This document shows, piece after piece, positions 15,047 through 25,630 of a stretch of 64,000 nucleotides of DNA. Numbering within the stretch: the first letter of the stretch is position 1; each line of letters starts with the position of its first letter. The stretch is taken from NCBI RefSeq assembly GCF_000317435.1, contig NC_019751.1, positions 4,898,001-4,962,000 on the forward strand, in the 5' to 3' direction. Under the pieces are notes generated by a model. The model was not told the origin of the DNA. It did no database searches and saw only the letters and a program-made list of their open reading frames with translations. The translations under genes and the position numbers were made by a program. This stretch comes from Calothrix sp. PCC 6303 (GTDB lineage: Bacteria; Cyanobacteriota; Cyanobacteriia; Cyanobacteriales; Nostocaceae).

Positions 15047-16885
15047 TTACTTAACGTCTAAGTTAAAATTCATACGTGCATATACTCCTTGAGGGTCATT
15101 AAAGCTTTTGATAGTGGCAATTTCTTTTTGTAATTTTTGTAACTCTGAAAATAACGGTTCCGGTAGGTTATTTTTCCGAGGGTCAATATTGAGAGCGGTT
15201 CCTACTTCCTCGGCAGCTTTTCCAAATAGACGTTCTTCAAAAGTTCCGGCTTTGGGGAATTCTTGAATTTTCCAATTGTTTCCTAACTTGGCTTGGTTAG
15301 CAGCGTAAGAAATAGCTGCATCCACGCCACCAATTTCATCAACTAAGCCAATTTCTTTGGCTGCTGTACCTGACCAAACTCTTCCCTGGGCGATTTCTGC
15401 TACTTTTGTTTGGGGTAATTTGCGTCCTTGAGCGACTTTGTTGAGGAAAAGATTGTAAATTCGGTTAACACTGCGTTGATAGACTTCCAATTCTTCGGGA
15501 GACTTGGGACGGGATGAGGTTTGGCTGTCTGCGTATTTTCCGGTTTTGACTGAATCCCAGGTAATGCCGTTATTGTTGGCGATTTTTTGGAAATTAAGTA
15601 GTAGTCCAAATACACCAATTGAGCCTGTGATGGTGTTTGGTTCAGCAAATATGCGGTTGGAGTCTGTCGCAATCCAGTAGCCTCCGGAAGCGGCAACATC
15701 TCCCATAGAAACTACTACAGGTTTAATTTCCCGTGTAAGTCTGATTTCCCGCTGTATAATTTCAGATGCGATCGCACTTCCACCAGGACTATTGATTCTT
15801 AAGACTACAGCTTTAACATCTGCATCCTGACGGATTTTCCTAAATATTTTAGCAAAGCGATCGCCTCCCACTTGTCCATCTTCCCCAGCACCATCTACAA
15901 TCTCTCCCTCAGCATAAACTAGGGCAATTTGATTTTTCGATTCTCGTTCTATTCCCAAAGATTTACCCGGAACTTGGGCATAATCTTGGATATTTATCTG
16001 TTGAAAACTTTTTTCTTTGTCAGTGACACTACTTAATTTCTTCAAATCATTGACTACTTCATCATAATAGCCAACTCTATCGACCAAACCTTGCTGTTTT
16101 GCTTGTGCTGCTTCTAAAGCGGTTTGGCTGTCGGCGATAGTTTGTAATTTTTGTGGATCAATTTTCCGACTTCCTCCCACCGTCAACCGCCATTCTTGCC
16201 AAATGTCATCCAATAGTTTCTGGGTTTGTTGGCGGTTTTCGGGGCTAAGTTTATCCAATATATAGGGTTCCACAGCACCCTTAAACTTGCCTACTCGCAC
16301 CACCTGTACCCCAACTCCATACTTTTCCAAAGCACCAGTTAGGAACATCGGTTGAGAGGCAAAACCGTTGACTTCCATCCCTCCTAGGGGATTGACGACA
16401 ACTGTATCTGCTACTGAACTCAAGTAGTATTCTTTTTCACCCCATTCCACACCATAGGCGATGATTTTTTTCCCTGCAGCGCGACATTTGGCAAGTGCCG
16501 CTCGAATTTCTTTCAGGGTGGCAAAGCCAGCAACACTACTACCTTGGGAAACATTAGTTGCATCTAAATAGATTCCCACAATTCGGCGATCGCGTTCTGC
16601 CTTTTGTAGAGTATCAATGATGCTACGTAGGGTCATTCGCTCTTTCACATTACCAGTGAGGGCTTCTTGAAAAACTTCGTTCGAGCTAGGTTCACTATCT
16701 GTAATATTTATTGCTAAGTCGAATACCAAAACTGATTTATCCTTGACTTGTGGACCAACATCTTTGGATGATGTAGCTGCAACGATTAACATTAACAGTC
16801 CTGCGGTTCCCAATCCACAGAAAATAGTCAGTCCCAGGAGACTACCTATTACGCTTGCAAAAGTTTGTTTGAGAAAGTTACGCAT
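15047..16885 (-). CDS. sppA: Signal peptide peptidase SppA (protease IV, 67-kDa type)
   Basis: A 612-aa serine protease using a Ser/Lys dyad. The frame is open 5 codons further up, but MRNFLKQTFAS at 16885 is the usual cyanobacterial start. An N-terminal membrane anchor (~residues 10-38) is followed by the N-terminal half carrying the catalytic Lys (K202 in GKFKGAVEPY) and the C-terminal half carrying the nucleophile (S400 in MGDVAASGGYW). Length fits the tandem-domain E. coli-type enzyme. It degrades leftover signal peptides and membrane fragments; in cyanobacteria a related SppA has been linked to light acclimation. It lies 102 bp downstream of the IPP isomerase gene on the same strand. Confidence 0.93.
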   Translation of the reverse strand: MRNFLKQTFASVIGSLLGLTIFCGLGTAGLLMLIVAATSSKDVGPQVKDKSVLVFDLAINITDSEPSSNEVFQEALTGNVKERMTLRSIIDTLQKAERDRRIVGIYLDATNVSQGSSVAGFATLKEIRAALAKCRAAGKKIIAYGVEWGEKEYYLSSVADTVVVNPLGGMEVNGFASQPMFLTGALEKYGVGVQVVRVGKFKGAVEPYILDKLSPENRQQTQKLLDDIWQEWRLTVGGSRKIDPQKLQTIADSQTALEAAQAKQQGLVDRVGYYDEVVNDLKKLSSVTDKEKSFQQINIQDYAQVPGKSLGIERESKNQIALVYAEGEIVDGAGEDGQVGGDRFAKIFRKIRQDADVKAVVLRINSPGGSAIASEIIQREIRLTREIKPVVVSMGDVAASGGYWIATDSNRIFAEPNTITGSIGVFGLLLNFQKIANNNGITWDSVKTGKYADSQTSSRPKSPEELEVYQRSVNRIYNLFLNKVAQGRKLPQTKVAEIAQGRVWSGTAAKEIGLVDEIGGVDAAISYAANQAKLGNNWKIQEFPKAGTFEERLFGKAAEEVGTALNIDPRKNNLPEPLFSELQKLQKEIATIKSFNDPQGVYARMNFNLDVK

Positions 16886-16987
16886 TATGTTTATAGTCAA
16901 GGATCAATAGTTTGAAATGGGAGAGGGCTAATACCTATGCTGCTAACATTTCCAGGTAATAGCCAGTTTTGTTCAACTCATTACTTT

Positions 16988-18037
16988 CTATTCTAGACGC
17001 TCTAAACTTCCAGAAGAACGAAGTTGTCGCAAATTGGTATTCCCTGTACAGAATAACACCGTTGTGATCTCAGCAATTAAAACTTCGGCTAAACTGTAAA
17101 CCGCAGCTTCCGATTCTGTAGCTGCTTGGAGAAAGGGCATTGCCAATCCAGCAATGTCTGCACCAAGTGCGATCGCTTTAGCTACTTCTAGCCCATTGCG
17201 TAAGCCTCCGGATGCAATTAATGGTATCTGGGGGGCAACACCGCGAATATTCGTGATGCATTCTGCCGTTGGCAATCCCCAATCAGCAAAAGTTTTTCCC
17301 AAACGCCGCTGCATTGCAGTTTCTGCCCGCTCACTTTCTACTTTTGCCCAAGAAGTTCCCCCCGCACCTGCAACATCAATTGCTTGTACACCTGCTGCTA
17401 TTAGATTTTGCGCCATTGTTGCTGAAATGCCATTACCTACTTCTTTGGCAATCACCGGAATTGGAACTTTTGAACACAGAGTATTGATTTTGTCAAGTAA
17501 ACCATGGAAATTCTTATCCCCACGAGGCTGAATGCACTCTTGTAGGGGGTTGAGGTGTAAAATTAAGGCATCAGCAGCCAGGATATCAATAATCTGCAAA
17601 CATTGATCAATCCCATATTGATAATTTAGCTGCACAGCTCCAATATTTGCCAGTAAAAGGGCATCTGGAGCATATTTACGCACAGCAAAGCTATCGACAG
17701 TTGAGGGTTTTTCCACCGCTACTCGTTGGGAACCCACCCCCATAGCTATTTTACAGTGTTGTGCAACTTGAGCCAAAAGTTTATTAATAATTGCTGCTTG
17801 TTCAGTTCCCCCTGTCATTGAGGAGATTAGTAATGGGGCATTAAGTTGTTTGTCCAAAAAGATGGTGCTAATATCAATGTCGTTATAATCAATCTCTGGT
17901 AAGCAACAATGGGTAAAGCGGTATTTTTCCAAGCCGTTAGTGGTGTGCTGAAATTGCACATCTTTCTCTAAACAGATGCGAATGTGATCAGCCTTGCGTG
18001 ACTGCGTTTGTGCCGAGATATTTGCAGGAACTTTCAC
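16988..18037 (-). CDS. fni: Isopentenyl-diphosphate delta-isomerase, type 2 (FMN-dependent)
   Basis: A 349-aa TIM-barrel flavoenzyme interconverting IPP and DMAPP, needed to balance MEP-pathway products for carotenoids, chlorophyll phytol and quinones. Family signatures: RKADHIRI near residue 14, [15 protein letters not shown], the HLNPLQE catalytic block with active Gln, [17 protein letters not shown], and ASGGLRNG for FMN phosphate. Length is standard. It is upstream of sppA on the same strand with a ~100-bp gap. It needs reduced FMN. ispH, the last MEP-pathway step, is at 40.3 kb. Confidence 0.95.
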   Translation of the reverse strand: MKVPANISAQTQSRKADHIRICLEKDVQFQHTTNGLEKYRFTHCCLPEIDYNDIDISTIFLDKQLNAPLLISSMTGGTEQAAIINKLLAQVAQHCKIAMGVGSQRVAVEKPSTVDSFAVRKYAPDALLLANIGAVQLNYQYGIDQCLQIIDILAADALILHLNPLQECIQPRGDKNFHGLLDKINTLCSKVPIPVIAKEVGNGISATMAQNLIAAGVQAIDVAGAGGTSWAKVESERAETAMQRRLGKTFADWGLPTAECITNIRGVAPQIPLIASGGLRNGLEVAKAIALGADIAGLAMPFLQAATESEAAVYSLAEVLIAEITTVLFCTGNTNLRQLRSSGSLERLE

Positions 18038-18247
18038 GGATATTTGTTAATTTGAGCGTTGTTATTCCCATTTTCTCAATTGAATTGGATTTTGGTAATA
18101 TTGCAACCGGCAAAAATATATTTACTACCTACAATCCGTTATTAAGTCACTGCTTATGGGAATAGTAAACAGGAAGGGGTGTCATGACTTACGGCAAATT
18201 GTACGTTCGTTTTTGCGAGCCACAGCTTAATCACTTGTATTTACACT

Positions 18248-19921
18248 ATGTCTAAAAGCGGACATTTGACAACAGATCAAAATAATTTAGATAATTCTCA
18301 GCTTGCTTTATTCGCACAAGTTTGGAACGCTGTAGAATGTGGTATGTATGTTCTAGAGGTGTTAAATCAAGGGGAAGAGTTTCGCTGTGTAGCACTTAAC
18401 CCAGCAATGGAAAGAATAGTGGCGATTCCAGCCGAAGAAATCTTGGGAAAAACCATCACTCAAATGATGGATACTCTGGATACTAAAAATTGCCATGAAC
18501 ACTACCTTAAATGTTTGGATACGGGGAAAGTTGTCAGTTATGAACAAAAATTTCGGATCAATGGCAAGTTTAGTTACTGGCTATTGACAGCAGCGCCGAT
18601 TTATGGTCTGGAAGGTACGATAGATAAATTGATAGTTACCGTCCATGATATCAGCGGTCGCAAAAATGCAGAAGCCCAAGTAAAAGAAAAAGAAGATTTT
18701 TTATTAAGCATCTACGATGGTTGTAGTACGCCAATTTTTGTCATTGATGTTTTAGAAAATAATCATTTTATAGTCGCTGGCTATAATACTGCCTGTGAAA
18801 AAATCACTAAATTGAGCAGTAGTGAAATCGCTGGTAAAACAATGATAGAGGTATTTGGCGAAGACATTGGTTCCCAAATGCAACGACTATATATAGAATG
18901 TGTTGCATTTGGATTGCCTATCACTTATGAAGAATATATTCTTGTGAATGGGCAAAAAGTTTGGGGGCTAACTACCATTAACCCCGTCAAAGATAGTAGT
19001 GGAAATATATATCGTCTGATTGGAACTACAACTGAAATTACAGAAATTAAAAATATTCAAGTAAAATTAGAAATAAAAGCTCAAGAATTAGAAGATACCA
19101 TCAAAAAATTGGCTTCAACTCAATCTCAATTAATTCAAACCGAGAAAATGTCTTCTTTAGGACATCTGGTAGCTGGTATTGCCCATGAAATAAATAATCC
19201 CAGCAACTTTATATATGGAAATATCACTTTTGCTCAAGAATATATTCAGCGTTTACTAGATTTATTGGAACTGTACCAACAATGCTATCCTAATCCAATT
19301 AAGGTTATTAAACTTCAAATCAAGGCAATTGAGTTAGATTTTATCAGGGAAGATTTACCTCTATTGCTGGCTTCAATTGAAGATGGGGCTGAAAGAATTG
19401 CCGAAATAGTTACATCATTACGCAATTTTTCACGGCTTGATGAGGCTGAATACAAAAGTGTTGATATTCATCAGGGAATTGACAATACACTGAAGTTATT
19501 AGAATATCGTTTGAAATCTCAAAGCAGACGCGCTGAGATTAAAGTAATTAAAGAGTATGCTAATATTCCTTTGATATATTGTTATGTTGGGCAATTAAAT
19601 CAGGTAGTTATGAATATTCTGATGAATGCAATTGATGCTTTAGAAGAAAGTGATACTGTACAACCTAAAATTGATATTAGTACAGAAATTGATCAGAACA
19701 AATTCTTTGTAATGACAATTAGTAATAATGGCTCAATCATTCCTCACAACATTCAACAAAAAATATTTGACCCGTTTTTTACCACAAAATCCGTAGGAAA
19801 AGGAACAGGAATGGGATTATCAATTAGCTACCAAATTATCACAGAAAAACATGGAGGGACTTTAGAATGTATTTCTGAACCTGATGTTGGTACAAAATTT
19901 ATTATTAAAATTCCTCAATAA
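18248..19921 (+). CDS. PAS-PAS sensor histidine kinase
   Basis: A 557-aa soluble kinase with no membrane segment. PAS1 spans ~20-137 and PAS2 ~150-268; each ends with a DISGRK/EITEIK junction. A coiled segment (~270-300) leads to the HisKA phospho-acceptor H313 in GHLVAGIAHEINNP. The HATPase has NQVVMNILMNAIDAL (N box), SNNGSII in place of the usual DNGxGI, and FDPFFTTKSVGKGTGMGLSIS. It belongs to the HisKA group common in cyanobacteria, with a long insertion between H box and N box. There is no adjacent response regulator, so it is an orphan kinase. The ligand or cofactor of the PAS domains is unknown. Confidence 0.9.
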   Translation: MSKSGHLTTDQNNLDNSQLALFAQVWNAVECGMYVLEVLNQGEEFRCVALNPAMERIVAIPAEEILGKTITQMMDTLDTKNCHEHYLKCLDTGKVVSYEQKFRINGKFSYWLLTAAPIYGLEGTIDKLIVTVHDISGRKNAEAQVKEKEDFLLSIYDGCSTPIFVIDVLENNHFIVAGYNTACEKITKLSSSEIAGKTMIEVFGEDIGSQMQRLYIECVAFGLPITYEEYILVNGQKVWGLTTINPVKDSSGNIYRLIGTTTEITEIKNIQVKLEIKAQELEDTIKKLASTQSQLIQTEKMSSLGHLVAGIAHEINNPSNFIYGNITFAQEYIQRLLDLLELYQQCYPNPIKVIKLQIKAIELDFIREDLPLLLASIEDGAERIAEIVTSLRNFSRLDEAEYKSVDIHQGIDNTLKLLEYRLKSQSRRAEIKVIKEYANIPLIYCYVGQLNQVVMNILMNAIDALEESDTVQPKIDISTEIDQNKFFVMTISNNGSIIPHNIQQKIFDPFFTTKSVGKGTGMGLSISYQIITEKHGGTLECISEPDVGTKFIIKIPQ

Positions 19922-19980
19922 CATAATTTAATTAGAATACAAGACAATAAAAGATGTCTGGGTTTTAGTAGTTGTTAATT

Positions 19981-20763
19981 ATGCAAAGATATATTAAGCT
20001 AATAGGGCTTTTTTGGAGTAGCGCGATCGCATCCGAGCTAGAATACCGAATTAACTTTATCCTTGCTGCTTTAAGTAGTATGGGTAACTTAGCTGGTAGT
20101 TTATTCGGACTATCACTATTTTATAGTAAAGGGTACACTTTTACTGGGTGGTCATGGCAAGAAGCTTTACTGGTTTTGGGACTTTTTACCCTTCTTCAAG
20201 GTTTTTCATCAACTTTCTTGGCACCCAACCTCAACCAGATTGTTCGTCATATCGAAAAGGGAACTCTCGATTTTGTCCTACTAAAACCCGTCGGTAGTCA
20301 ATTTTGGGTTTCTACCCATACAATTTCACCCTGGGGTTTACCAGATTTGCTTTTTGGTTGTGTATTAATTGGTTATGCCGGCGCTCAACTTAATATTACA
20401 ATTAGTAATTATTTATTTAGTTTGATTCCCCTATGTTTCGGCTTAATCATACTTTATAGTCTATGGTTTATGCTGGGAGCCACAAGCATCTGGTTTGTCA
20501 AAATTTATAATGTCACCGAAGTCTTGCGAGGTTTACTAGAAGCTGGTAGATACCCGATGATTGCATACCCTACAGCATTTCGCTTCTTCTTTACTTTTGT
20601 AGTTCCGGTGGCATTTTTAACGACTATACCAGCAGAAGTTCTGCTAGGTAGAAGTCAGGTAATTTGGTTAACCGCTTCAGGATTACTCGCTTTAGGATTA
20701 TTCTTTATTTCATCATGGTTTTGGCGGTTTGCATTACGTTTTTATACGAGTGCCTCTAGTTAA
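19981..20763 (+). CDS. ABC-2 type transporter permease
   Basis: A 260-aa integral membrane protein with about six hydrophobic helices. The frame extends to a TTG at 19972, but ATG at 19981 (MQRYIKLIGLFW) is the better start. It resembles COG3694-type ABC-2 permeases, which pair with a partner permease and an ATPase in exporter complexes. The block RHIEKGTLDFVLLKPVGSQFW and the GAxSIWFVKIYNVTEVLRG segment are typical. Neither the ATPase nor the second permease is encoded next to it, so its partners must be elsewhere. Substrate unknown. It follows the histidine kinase gene after 59 bp and is convergent with sir. Confidence 0.8.
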   Translation: MQRYIKLIGLFWSSAIASELEYRINFILAALSSMGNLAGSLFGLSLFYSKGYTFTGWSWQEALLVLGLFTLLQGFSSTFLAPNLNQIVRHIEKGTLDFVLLKPVGSQFWVSTHTISPWGLPDLLFGCVLIGYAGAQLNITISNYLFSLIPLCFGLIILYSLWFMLGATSIWFVKIYNVTEVLRGLLEAGRYPMIAYPTAFRFFFTFVVPVAFLTTIPAEVLLGRSQVIWLTASGLLALGLFFISSWFWRFALRFYTSASS

Positions 20764-20766
20764 AAA

Positions 20767-20846
20767 TCAGTAATCAGTTAGCAGTAAGCAGTTACCAGGT
20801 GTATTAATTTTCACTGTTCACTGTTTACTGTTCACTGTTCACTGAT
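20767..20846. repeat. Heptamer repeats in two opposing blocks
   Basis: The first block (20767-20798) runs in (A-CAGTx) heptamers and the second (20812-20846) in ACTGTTC/ACTGTTT heptamers, which are roughly complementary. Together they could form a long imperfect hairpin between the convergent permease and sir genes, and might aid termination. Such short tandem repeats are common in filamentous cyanobacteria. Confidence 0.7.
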
Positions 20847-20847
20847 T

Positions 20848-22617
20848 TTAAGACTTATAACTTGCCGTAAACTCCCGAATTTCCTCAAAACCGACACGAT
20901 GACAAAAATCACCAAAGCTTTCACCTTTTTTCCGTGACTTTTTGAAGAAGACGAAAATCGGTTCTAAGAAGCTTTCCAAATCATCCACATGCATCCTATC
21001 AGTATATGTCTGCGCTAACCGAGTTTGTGCGGGACAACCTCCCAACCACACTTGGTAAGATTCTGGAAAACTCCCCACAAACCCTAATTCTGCCATGTAA
21101 GGACGCGCACAGCCATTGGGACAACCCGTCATCCTAATCACAAATTTTTGCTTTTTCAAACCAACTTGATTCAGCAATTTTTGAATTCGTTCTAAAATGC
21201 TAGGAATTACCCTTTCTGATTCAGTAACTGCTAATCCACAGGTAGGTAATGCTGGACATGCCATTGCTAATCTTACCAAAGGAGCAATTTCATCAGGATC
21301 ACTAATTATCCCACAACGATCAAGAATTTTTTGAATTGCTTTTTTATCTCCTGGTGCAATGTCATACAAGATGACGTTTTGACTAGGTGTCAAACGAATT
21401 GGTAAATTGTATGTTTCCACGATTTCCCGCAAAGCAGTTTTGAGGAGAAAATCACCTTCATCTTTAACGCGCCCATTTTCAACGGAAATTCCCAAAAATA
21501 ACTTGCCGTCACCTTGCTCATTCCAGCCAAGAAAGTCGTAATATTTGAACTTGGGTAGTTTTTTGAAAGGTTCTAGGGATTTACCAAAGTATTCTTCTAC
21601 CTTAGAGCGGAACTTATCCACACCCCAATCATTGATGAGGTACTTCAATCTAGCATGTCTACGCTCAGTGCGATCGCCAAAATCTCTTTGGGTAGCAACA
21701 ATCGATTTAACTAAGTCGTAAACATCGGCTTTTTCAACATAGCAGATGGGGTCTGCGGCTCTGGCAAAAGTTTCCTCTTTATTGTGAGTTCTTCCCAAAC
21801 CACCACCAGCAAACACATTAAAACCTTTTAATTCACCCTTTTTATTGGTAATTACCACCAAAGTCAAATCTTGACTATACAAATCGATGGAATTATCCCC
21901 TGGTACAGTCACGCTAATTTTAAATTTGCGTGGCATGTAATGAGTACCATAAATTGGTTCTGGAGTATCGTGGAAAATTGTCCCAGTACCGTTTTTTTCC
22001 CTCGCAGCTTTGACTTCTGGACTTTCTTCAGCACTAATAGCTTTTTCCCCATCCAGCCAAATTTCGTAATAAGCACCTGTTTGGGGTGTGAGTAAATCGG
22101 CTATTTTATCAGCATATTCCCAAGCTAGCTGATATTCAGGCTTATTTTTAAAGGGTGCTGGAGGTGCCATCACATTACGATTGAGATCTCCGCAAGCACC
22201 CAGAGTCGAACCCATACTGTTAACTATAGCGGCGATGGCAGGCTTGAGATTTTTCTTCAAAATCCCGTGCATTTGGAAGCCTTGGCGCGTGGTGGCTCTG
22301 ATGGTATGATTCCCATACTCATCAGCTAATTTATCTAGAGTTAGATACAGTTGGGGGGGAATAAACCCACCGGGACTACGTGTCCGCAACATCATTTGAT
22401 AATCTTTCTCTTGTCCCCTAACTCGGTTATCGCGGTTATCCTGCTGGTACGAACCATGAAACTTGAGAATTTGTATCGCTTCTTCGCTAAAATGAGTTGT
22501 ATCTTGAAGTAACTCGGTTGCCACAGGTTCGCGTAAAAAATTACTACGTTCCTTTAAACCCTCCACTTTAGAAGGTTTTTTATCTTTGGCGATCGCATCA
22601 GAGACAGGTTTAACCAT
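20848..22617 (-). CDS. sir: Ferredoxin-sulfite reductase
   Basis: A 589-aa enzyme reducing sulfite to sulfide with six electrons from ferredoxin. Two nitrite/sulfite-reductase repeats are present. The sirohaem-[4Fe-4S] ligating cysteines are in [11 protein letters not shown] and [11 protein letters not shown] near the C-terminus, and sirohaem-contacting residues lie in TRQGFQMHG and [10 protein letters not shown]. The ferredoxin- rather than NADPH-type identity follows from length and the single-subunit layout. It could be confused with ferredoxin-nitrite reductase, but the [23 protein letters not shown] start and the [19 protein letters not shown] core fit sulfite reductase. It is monocistronic and located in the cytoplasm. 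Confidence 0.94.
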   Translation of the reverse strand: MVKPVSDAIAKDKKPSKVEGLKERSNFLREPVATELLQDTTHFSEEAIQILKFHGSYQQDNRDNRVRGQEKDYQMMLRTRSPGGFIPPQLYLTLDKLADEYGNHTIRATTRQGFQMHGILKKNLKPAIAAIVNSMGSTLGACGDLNRNVMAPPAPFKNKPEYQLAWEYADKIADLLTPQTGAYYEIWLDGEKAISAEESPEVKAAREKNGTGTIFHDTPEPIYGTHYMPRKFKISVTVPGDNSIDLYSQDLTLVVITNKKGELKGFNVFAGGGLGRTHNKEETFARAADPICYVEKADVYDLVKSIVATQRDFGDRTERRHARLKYLINDWGVDKFRSKVEEYFGKSLEPFKKLPKFKYYDFLGWNEQGDGKLFLGISVENGRVKDEGDFLLKTALREIVETYNLPIRLTPSQNVILYDIAPGDKKAIQKILDRCGIISDPDEIAPLVRLAMACPALPTCGLAVTESERVIPSILERIQKLLNQVGLKKQKFVIRMTGCPNGCARPYMAELGFVGSFPESYQVWLGGCPAQTRLAQTYTDRMHVDDLESFLEPIFVFFKKSRKKGESFGDFCHRVGFEEIREFTASYKS

Positions 22618-22871
22618 TGCTGTTTGACTTAGTGTTCTTTATAAGGCATCGCTAAACACCGAATCAGGAAGTTAAAAGCACCCATTCGGCTCAATTATTT
22701 CCGGTAATCCGCTCGGAATTAAGTTGAATTATTATAATTCTACCATGTCAAAAAGCCGACTTTGCAAGTGTTTTCACACTAACACAAACCCGGCAATATT
22801 ACTTATCGATTTTGAATCAATTATTAACAGTCTTAGAGGCTACAATATTGAAATCTTAGGTTTTCAGCAAA

Positions 22872-23411
22872 TTATTTAAACCGAAAGCCAACGCCACTAT
22901 TAATGCTAACTGAGGAAGCTGAACTATTTTGATAAGCATTAATACCTACGGTTGCATTGCTGTAAATCAGAAAATTACGAGCAACTTCCGATTCAATCCC
23001 AGCAATTGCAGCAATACCATCTTTGTTACCACTAGGTGTAGGTTTGCCATTTTTTTCCACAAATTGATAGCCACCACCTAAATAAAGATTGGTACCTCGC
23101 AGAATAGGAATATCTACAGTGACATTAGGAATAATTGCACTTGTTTCGTCACTAAAATTAATTTGTCCTCGTGCAGAAACAGGTAAATTACCTAATTTGG
23201 CTCTAGCTGCAACATTACCACCAAAAGTTGCAGCATCACCATTTTTACCACCATTTGTCAGACCAGCACTAATACCACCACCAACGTAACTAGCATTGGT
23301 ACCACGTTCTTTTGGCATAGCTGAAGCTTCACCTGCTGATAGTAAAACTGGAGCAATCACTAATGATGACAATGCGGAAATTGTCATAACAGACTTGAGG
23401 AAACCTTGCAT
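22872..23411 (-). CDS. Small secreted beta-barrel-like protein
   Basis: A 179-aa protein. A signal peptide (about residues 1-31, ending ASA-M) is followed by a Gly/Asn-rich region with alternating hydrophobic residues (YVGGGISAGL, LYLGGGYQFV, SSVSINSGVGFRFK). The C-terminal ...VGFRFK has an aromatic residue near the end, as in outer-membrane barrels. Short length implies an 8-stranded barrel or part of one. It resembles opacity-type proteins only in pattern. No family name can be given. It is alone on its strand with 405 bp upstream. Confidence 0.7.
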   Translation of the reverse strand: MQGFLKSVMTISALSSLVIAPVLLSAGEASAMPKERGTNASYVGGGISAGLTNGGKNGDAATFGGNVAARAKLGNLPVSARGQINFSDETSAIIPNVTVDIPILRGTNLYLGGGYQFVEKNGKPTPSGNKDGIAAIAGIESEVARNFLIYSNATVGINAYQNSSASSVSINSGVGFRFK

Positions 23412-23817
23412 AAATTTAGACCTAATTTTTAAGTATTGCTTTTAACATCTAGGTCGAACAAATAATCAAAAGGTTCCTGATATTTTCTAGCTGTTTACAG
23501 GAACAATTACTGATATTTAAGCGTAAGCATTGAAGATAATTTTTAATCAAAATTCAATTTTGAATGTGCTAATTACAGCTTGATTGATTAAAATCCGGAG
23601 ATCATGGAGTTATAATAGACACTTTCACATCTGTCATATTTATTCCAGTGATATACTTAAAACTTAGATAATATTATATTTATAGGTTTTATAGGCTTAA
23701 AATAAAAAACACCTTAGATATATAAAAAAATAGAATAAAAAAGAGACGTAATATCTACCGTCTCCCAAGGCTTACACCCTCACTCCACATTTAGATAAAA
23801 ACAAAATTAAATAACAC
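23412..23817. other. Gene-free spacer (406 bp)
   Basis: Very AT-rich. Apart from a minus-strand terminator at its right end (23736-23764) nothing is recognisable. It should hold the promoter of the small barrel protein gene. Confidence 0.5.
23736..23764 (-). terminator. Rho-independent terminator of the peptidoglycan-binding gene
   Basis: On the minus strand the arms GAGACGGTA and TACGTCTC (one bulged G) enclose a 5-nt loop and are followed by six T. It lies 53 bp past the stop of the gene at 23818-24441. Confidence 0.75.
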
Positions 23818-24441
23818 TTACCTAGTTAGTTCTTTCCAAGTCTTCTCACCCACAATTCCATCAGTTTCCAAATTTCGATTACTTTGGAACGCCTTTACTC
23901 CAGCTTCGGTTAACGCACCAAAAAAGCCATCAGTACGTAATGTATAACCATTAGCAACTAACAATCTTTGTAATACTCGAACAGAAATCCCAGAGTTACC
24001 AAATTCCAGAGTCGGCAAATTTTGACTTTTAAAGCGACGATTAGAAACTTGAATTGAGTTTACAGAAGTCCCTTTTCGTATTCCCAATGCAACTAGTTTT
24101 GGTTCAGAAGCATTTTGTTTCAAACTATGAGTTAAATTATCAAGTTGGATTTTGCCATTAAACTCACGGAGAACATTCTGAAGCTCAAAATTTATCCTCA
24201 CAGAATTACTAGCAACCTTCTCATCCATCTGGCTATGGATGGGAATGAATTCCGGTGGAGTGATGGGGAAATTTGCAAATACACCCCGGTTCTCAGATTC
24301 AATTGAGTCTTCTGCCCTTTTTCCTTGCTGAATTGATGGCTGATTCGGTAAGTTAGGCGAAAGCTCCTGTCTTGTTTCTAGCATATCTGTCATCAGCAGA
24401 CCGAGATCGCTCATTATATTTCGTTTTACTAACGCCCACAT
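23818..24441 (-). CDS. Peptidoglycan-binding domain protein
   Basis: A 207-aa protein whose last ~65 residues form a PG_binding_1 module (SGISVRVLQRLLVANGYTLRTDGFFGALTEAGVKAFQ, shown here only in part as VRVLQRLL and TDGFFG). The first ~140 residues are low in conservation and polar, with no clear signal peptide. Met10 (position 24414, MSDLGLLM) is an alternative start; the upstream AAAGGA lies too close to M1 to settle it. Such proteins bind cell-wall glycan and often sit beside amidases, but none is adjacent here. Enzyme function is not evident, so it is more likely a binding or regulatory factor. A clean terminator follows. Confidence 0.8.
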   Translation of the reverse strand: MWALVKRNIMSDLGLLMTDMLETRQELSPNLPNQPSIQQGKRAEDSIESENRGVFANFPITPPEFIPIHSQMDEKVASNSVRINFELQNVLREFNGKIQLDNLTHSLKQNASEPKLVALGIRKGTSVNSIQVSNRRFKSQNLPTLEFGNSGISVRVLQRLLVANGYTLRTDGFFGALTEAGVKAFQSNRNLETDGIVGEKTWKELTR

Positions 24442-24953
24442 ATCCTTTCACAAGGAAAAGGTTTGTAATTCCGGAAGACTTTTGGATGAGGTTCTCACCG
24501 CTAAATGATCAGATGCGAGTCTTTGCGTATTGCTTACCAAATTTTCCTCTCATCACAAACAATTTATCACAATTGTAATTGCCAGTAGGGTCTGGAACTG
24601 TAACATGGATTACGAATGTAAGCCGTTCACATTCGGGTGCCATAGGAATTTTCTGGGGATGAAGGAATTTAGATGCCTTAAATTAGAGCCATTTTTCGGC
24701 GAAAACAGTAAACATACTGATTTTTTTTGAGATATTCACCTGATACTGCGTAATTATAGGGAATTTATTTGTATAATTGCTCAAGTTACTTGTTAGCTAA
24801 AGGTTCTTGTTTTCGGTAAACATACTTATGAAGCTTCCTTTACTTCAATAGCTTGTATCCAAGCAAAGACGAGCAGGTGCTTTAATGAATGCTAATTTGT
24901 TTATTTAATGGTAATGATAATTAATTTAAACCATTTTATCTAAATGTCACCTT
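24442..24953. other. Gene-free spacer (512 bp)
   Basis: The divergent region between the peptidoglycan-binding gene and the broken substrate-binding gene. It is AT-rich; short frames crossing it have no coding character. No repeat or known operator is recognised. Confidence 0.45.
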
Positions 24954-25630
24954 ATGGTTATACTACGTCATAGAAGAAGTAAAGTTAATTTTGTTACGGT
25001 TTTTACACTATCTACTCTTGTTTCTGTTATCTATACAACTAAAGCTATTCCACAATCAAGTCTACCTAATAATACTAGTATTAGTCCAAGCACAGTTAGG
25101 TTAGGTATTCGGAAAGTGGCTTCACCAGTCACAGATTTTTGCTACGAATTTGGAAAGACTCTCAAAAACAAGCAAGCATTAGTTGTTGAGTATCCCGGTG
25201 TTGTAAATCAATATACTTATAGATATGAAGGGCTACTACTAGAAAGGACTAACCAAAATGCAATTGATATTGAATGTGGTCCTAATTCTAGAGGATCAGA
25301 AAATTTACGAGATCAAAGTGGTGAAGAATTTTCAGACAAAATTGCTTTTTCTGGAAATTCCTTCCATGAAACAGGTACAAGACTACTTTTGAAGAAAGAG
25401 ATTGCTCAAGAACTAACAAATTTGACAAAAGAGCAATTGAGAGAGAGACTGAAAACGCTTTCTATTGTAGTTGCAAGTAACACTACGACTTATGATGAAT
25501 TCAAGAAAAAAGAAAACTGGTATCAAAAAGTTTCTGTTGGAAGTGTAGAGGGTTTAAACGATCGGGATCGTGCTTTAAATGCTTTAGAAAAAGGATTTAA
25601 TAATGGTACGAGGATAGAAGCATTTGCTAG
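24954..25630 (+). pseudogene. 5' part of an IS-interrupted periplasmic substrate-binding-type protein
   Basis: Residues 1-225 of a once ~483-aa protein. An N-terminal hydrophobic stretch (about 12-32) acts as signal or anchor. The following region has hallmarks of SBP_bac_3-like solute-binding domains: FCYEFGKTLKNK, VDIECGPNS-like IDIECGPNS, IAFSGNSFHETGTRLLLKK, and DRDRALNALEKG...IEAFA. The IS element cuts in the middle of the conserved EAFA|SDAVIL motif; the present frame runs six codons into the IS end and stops. Removing the IS and one CTAG copy restores the frame exactly. The truncated product would lack the last part of lobe 1 and all downstream domains. Confidence 0.85.

Noticed and set aside
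24530-24730. 66-aa plus-strand ORF upstream of the broken binding-protein gene
   Set aside because: No start signal, no recognisable pattern and no conserved residues.
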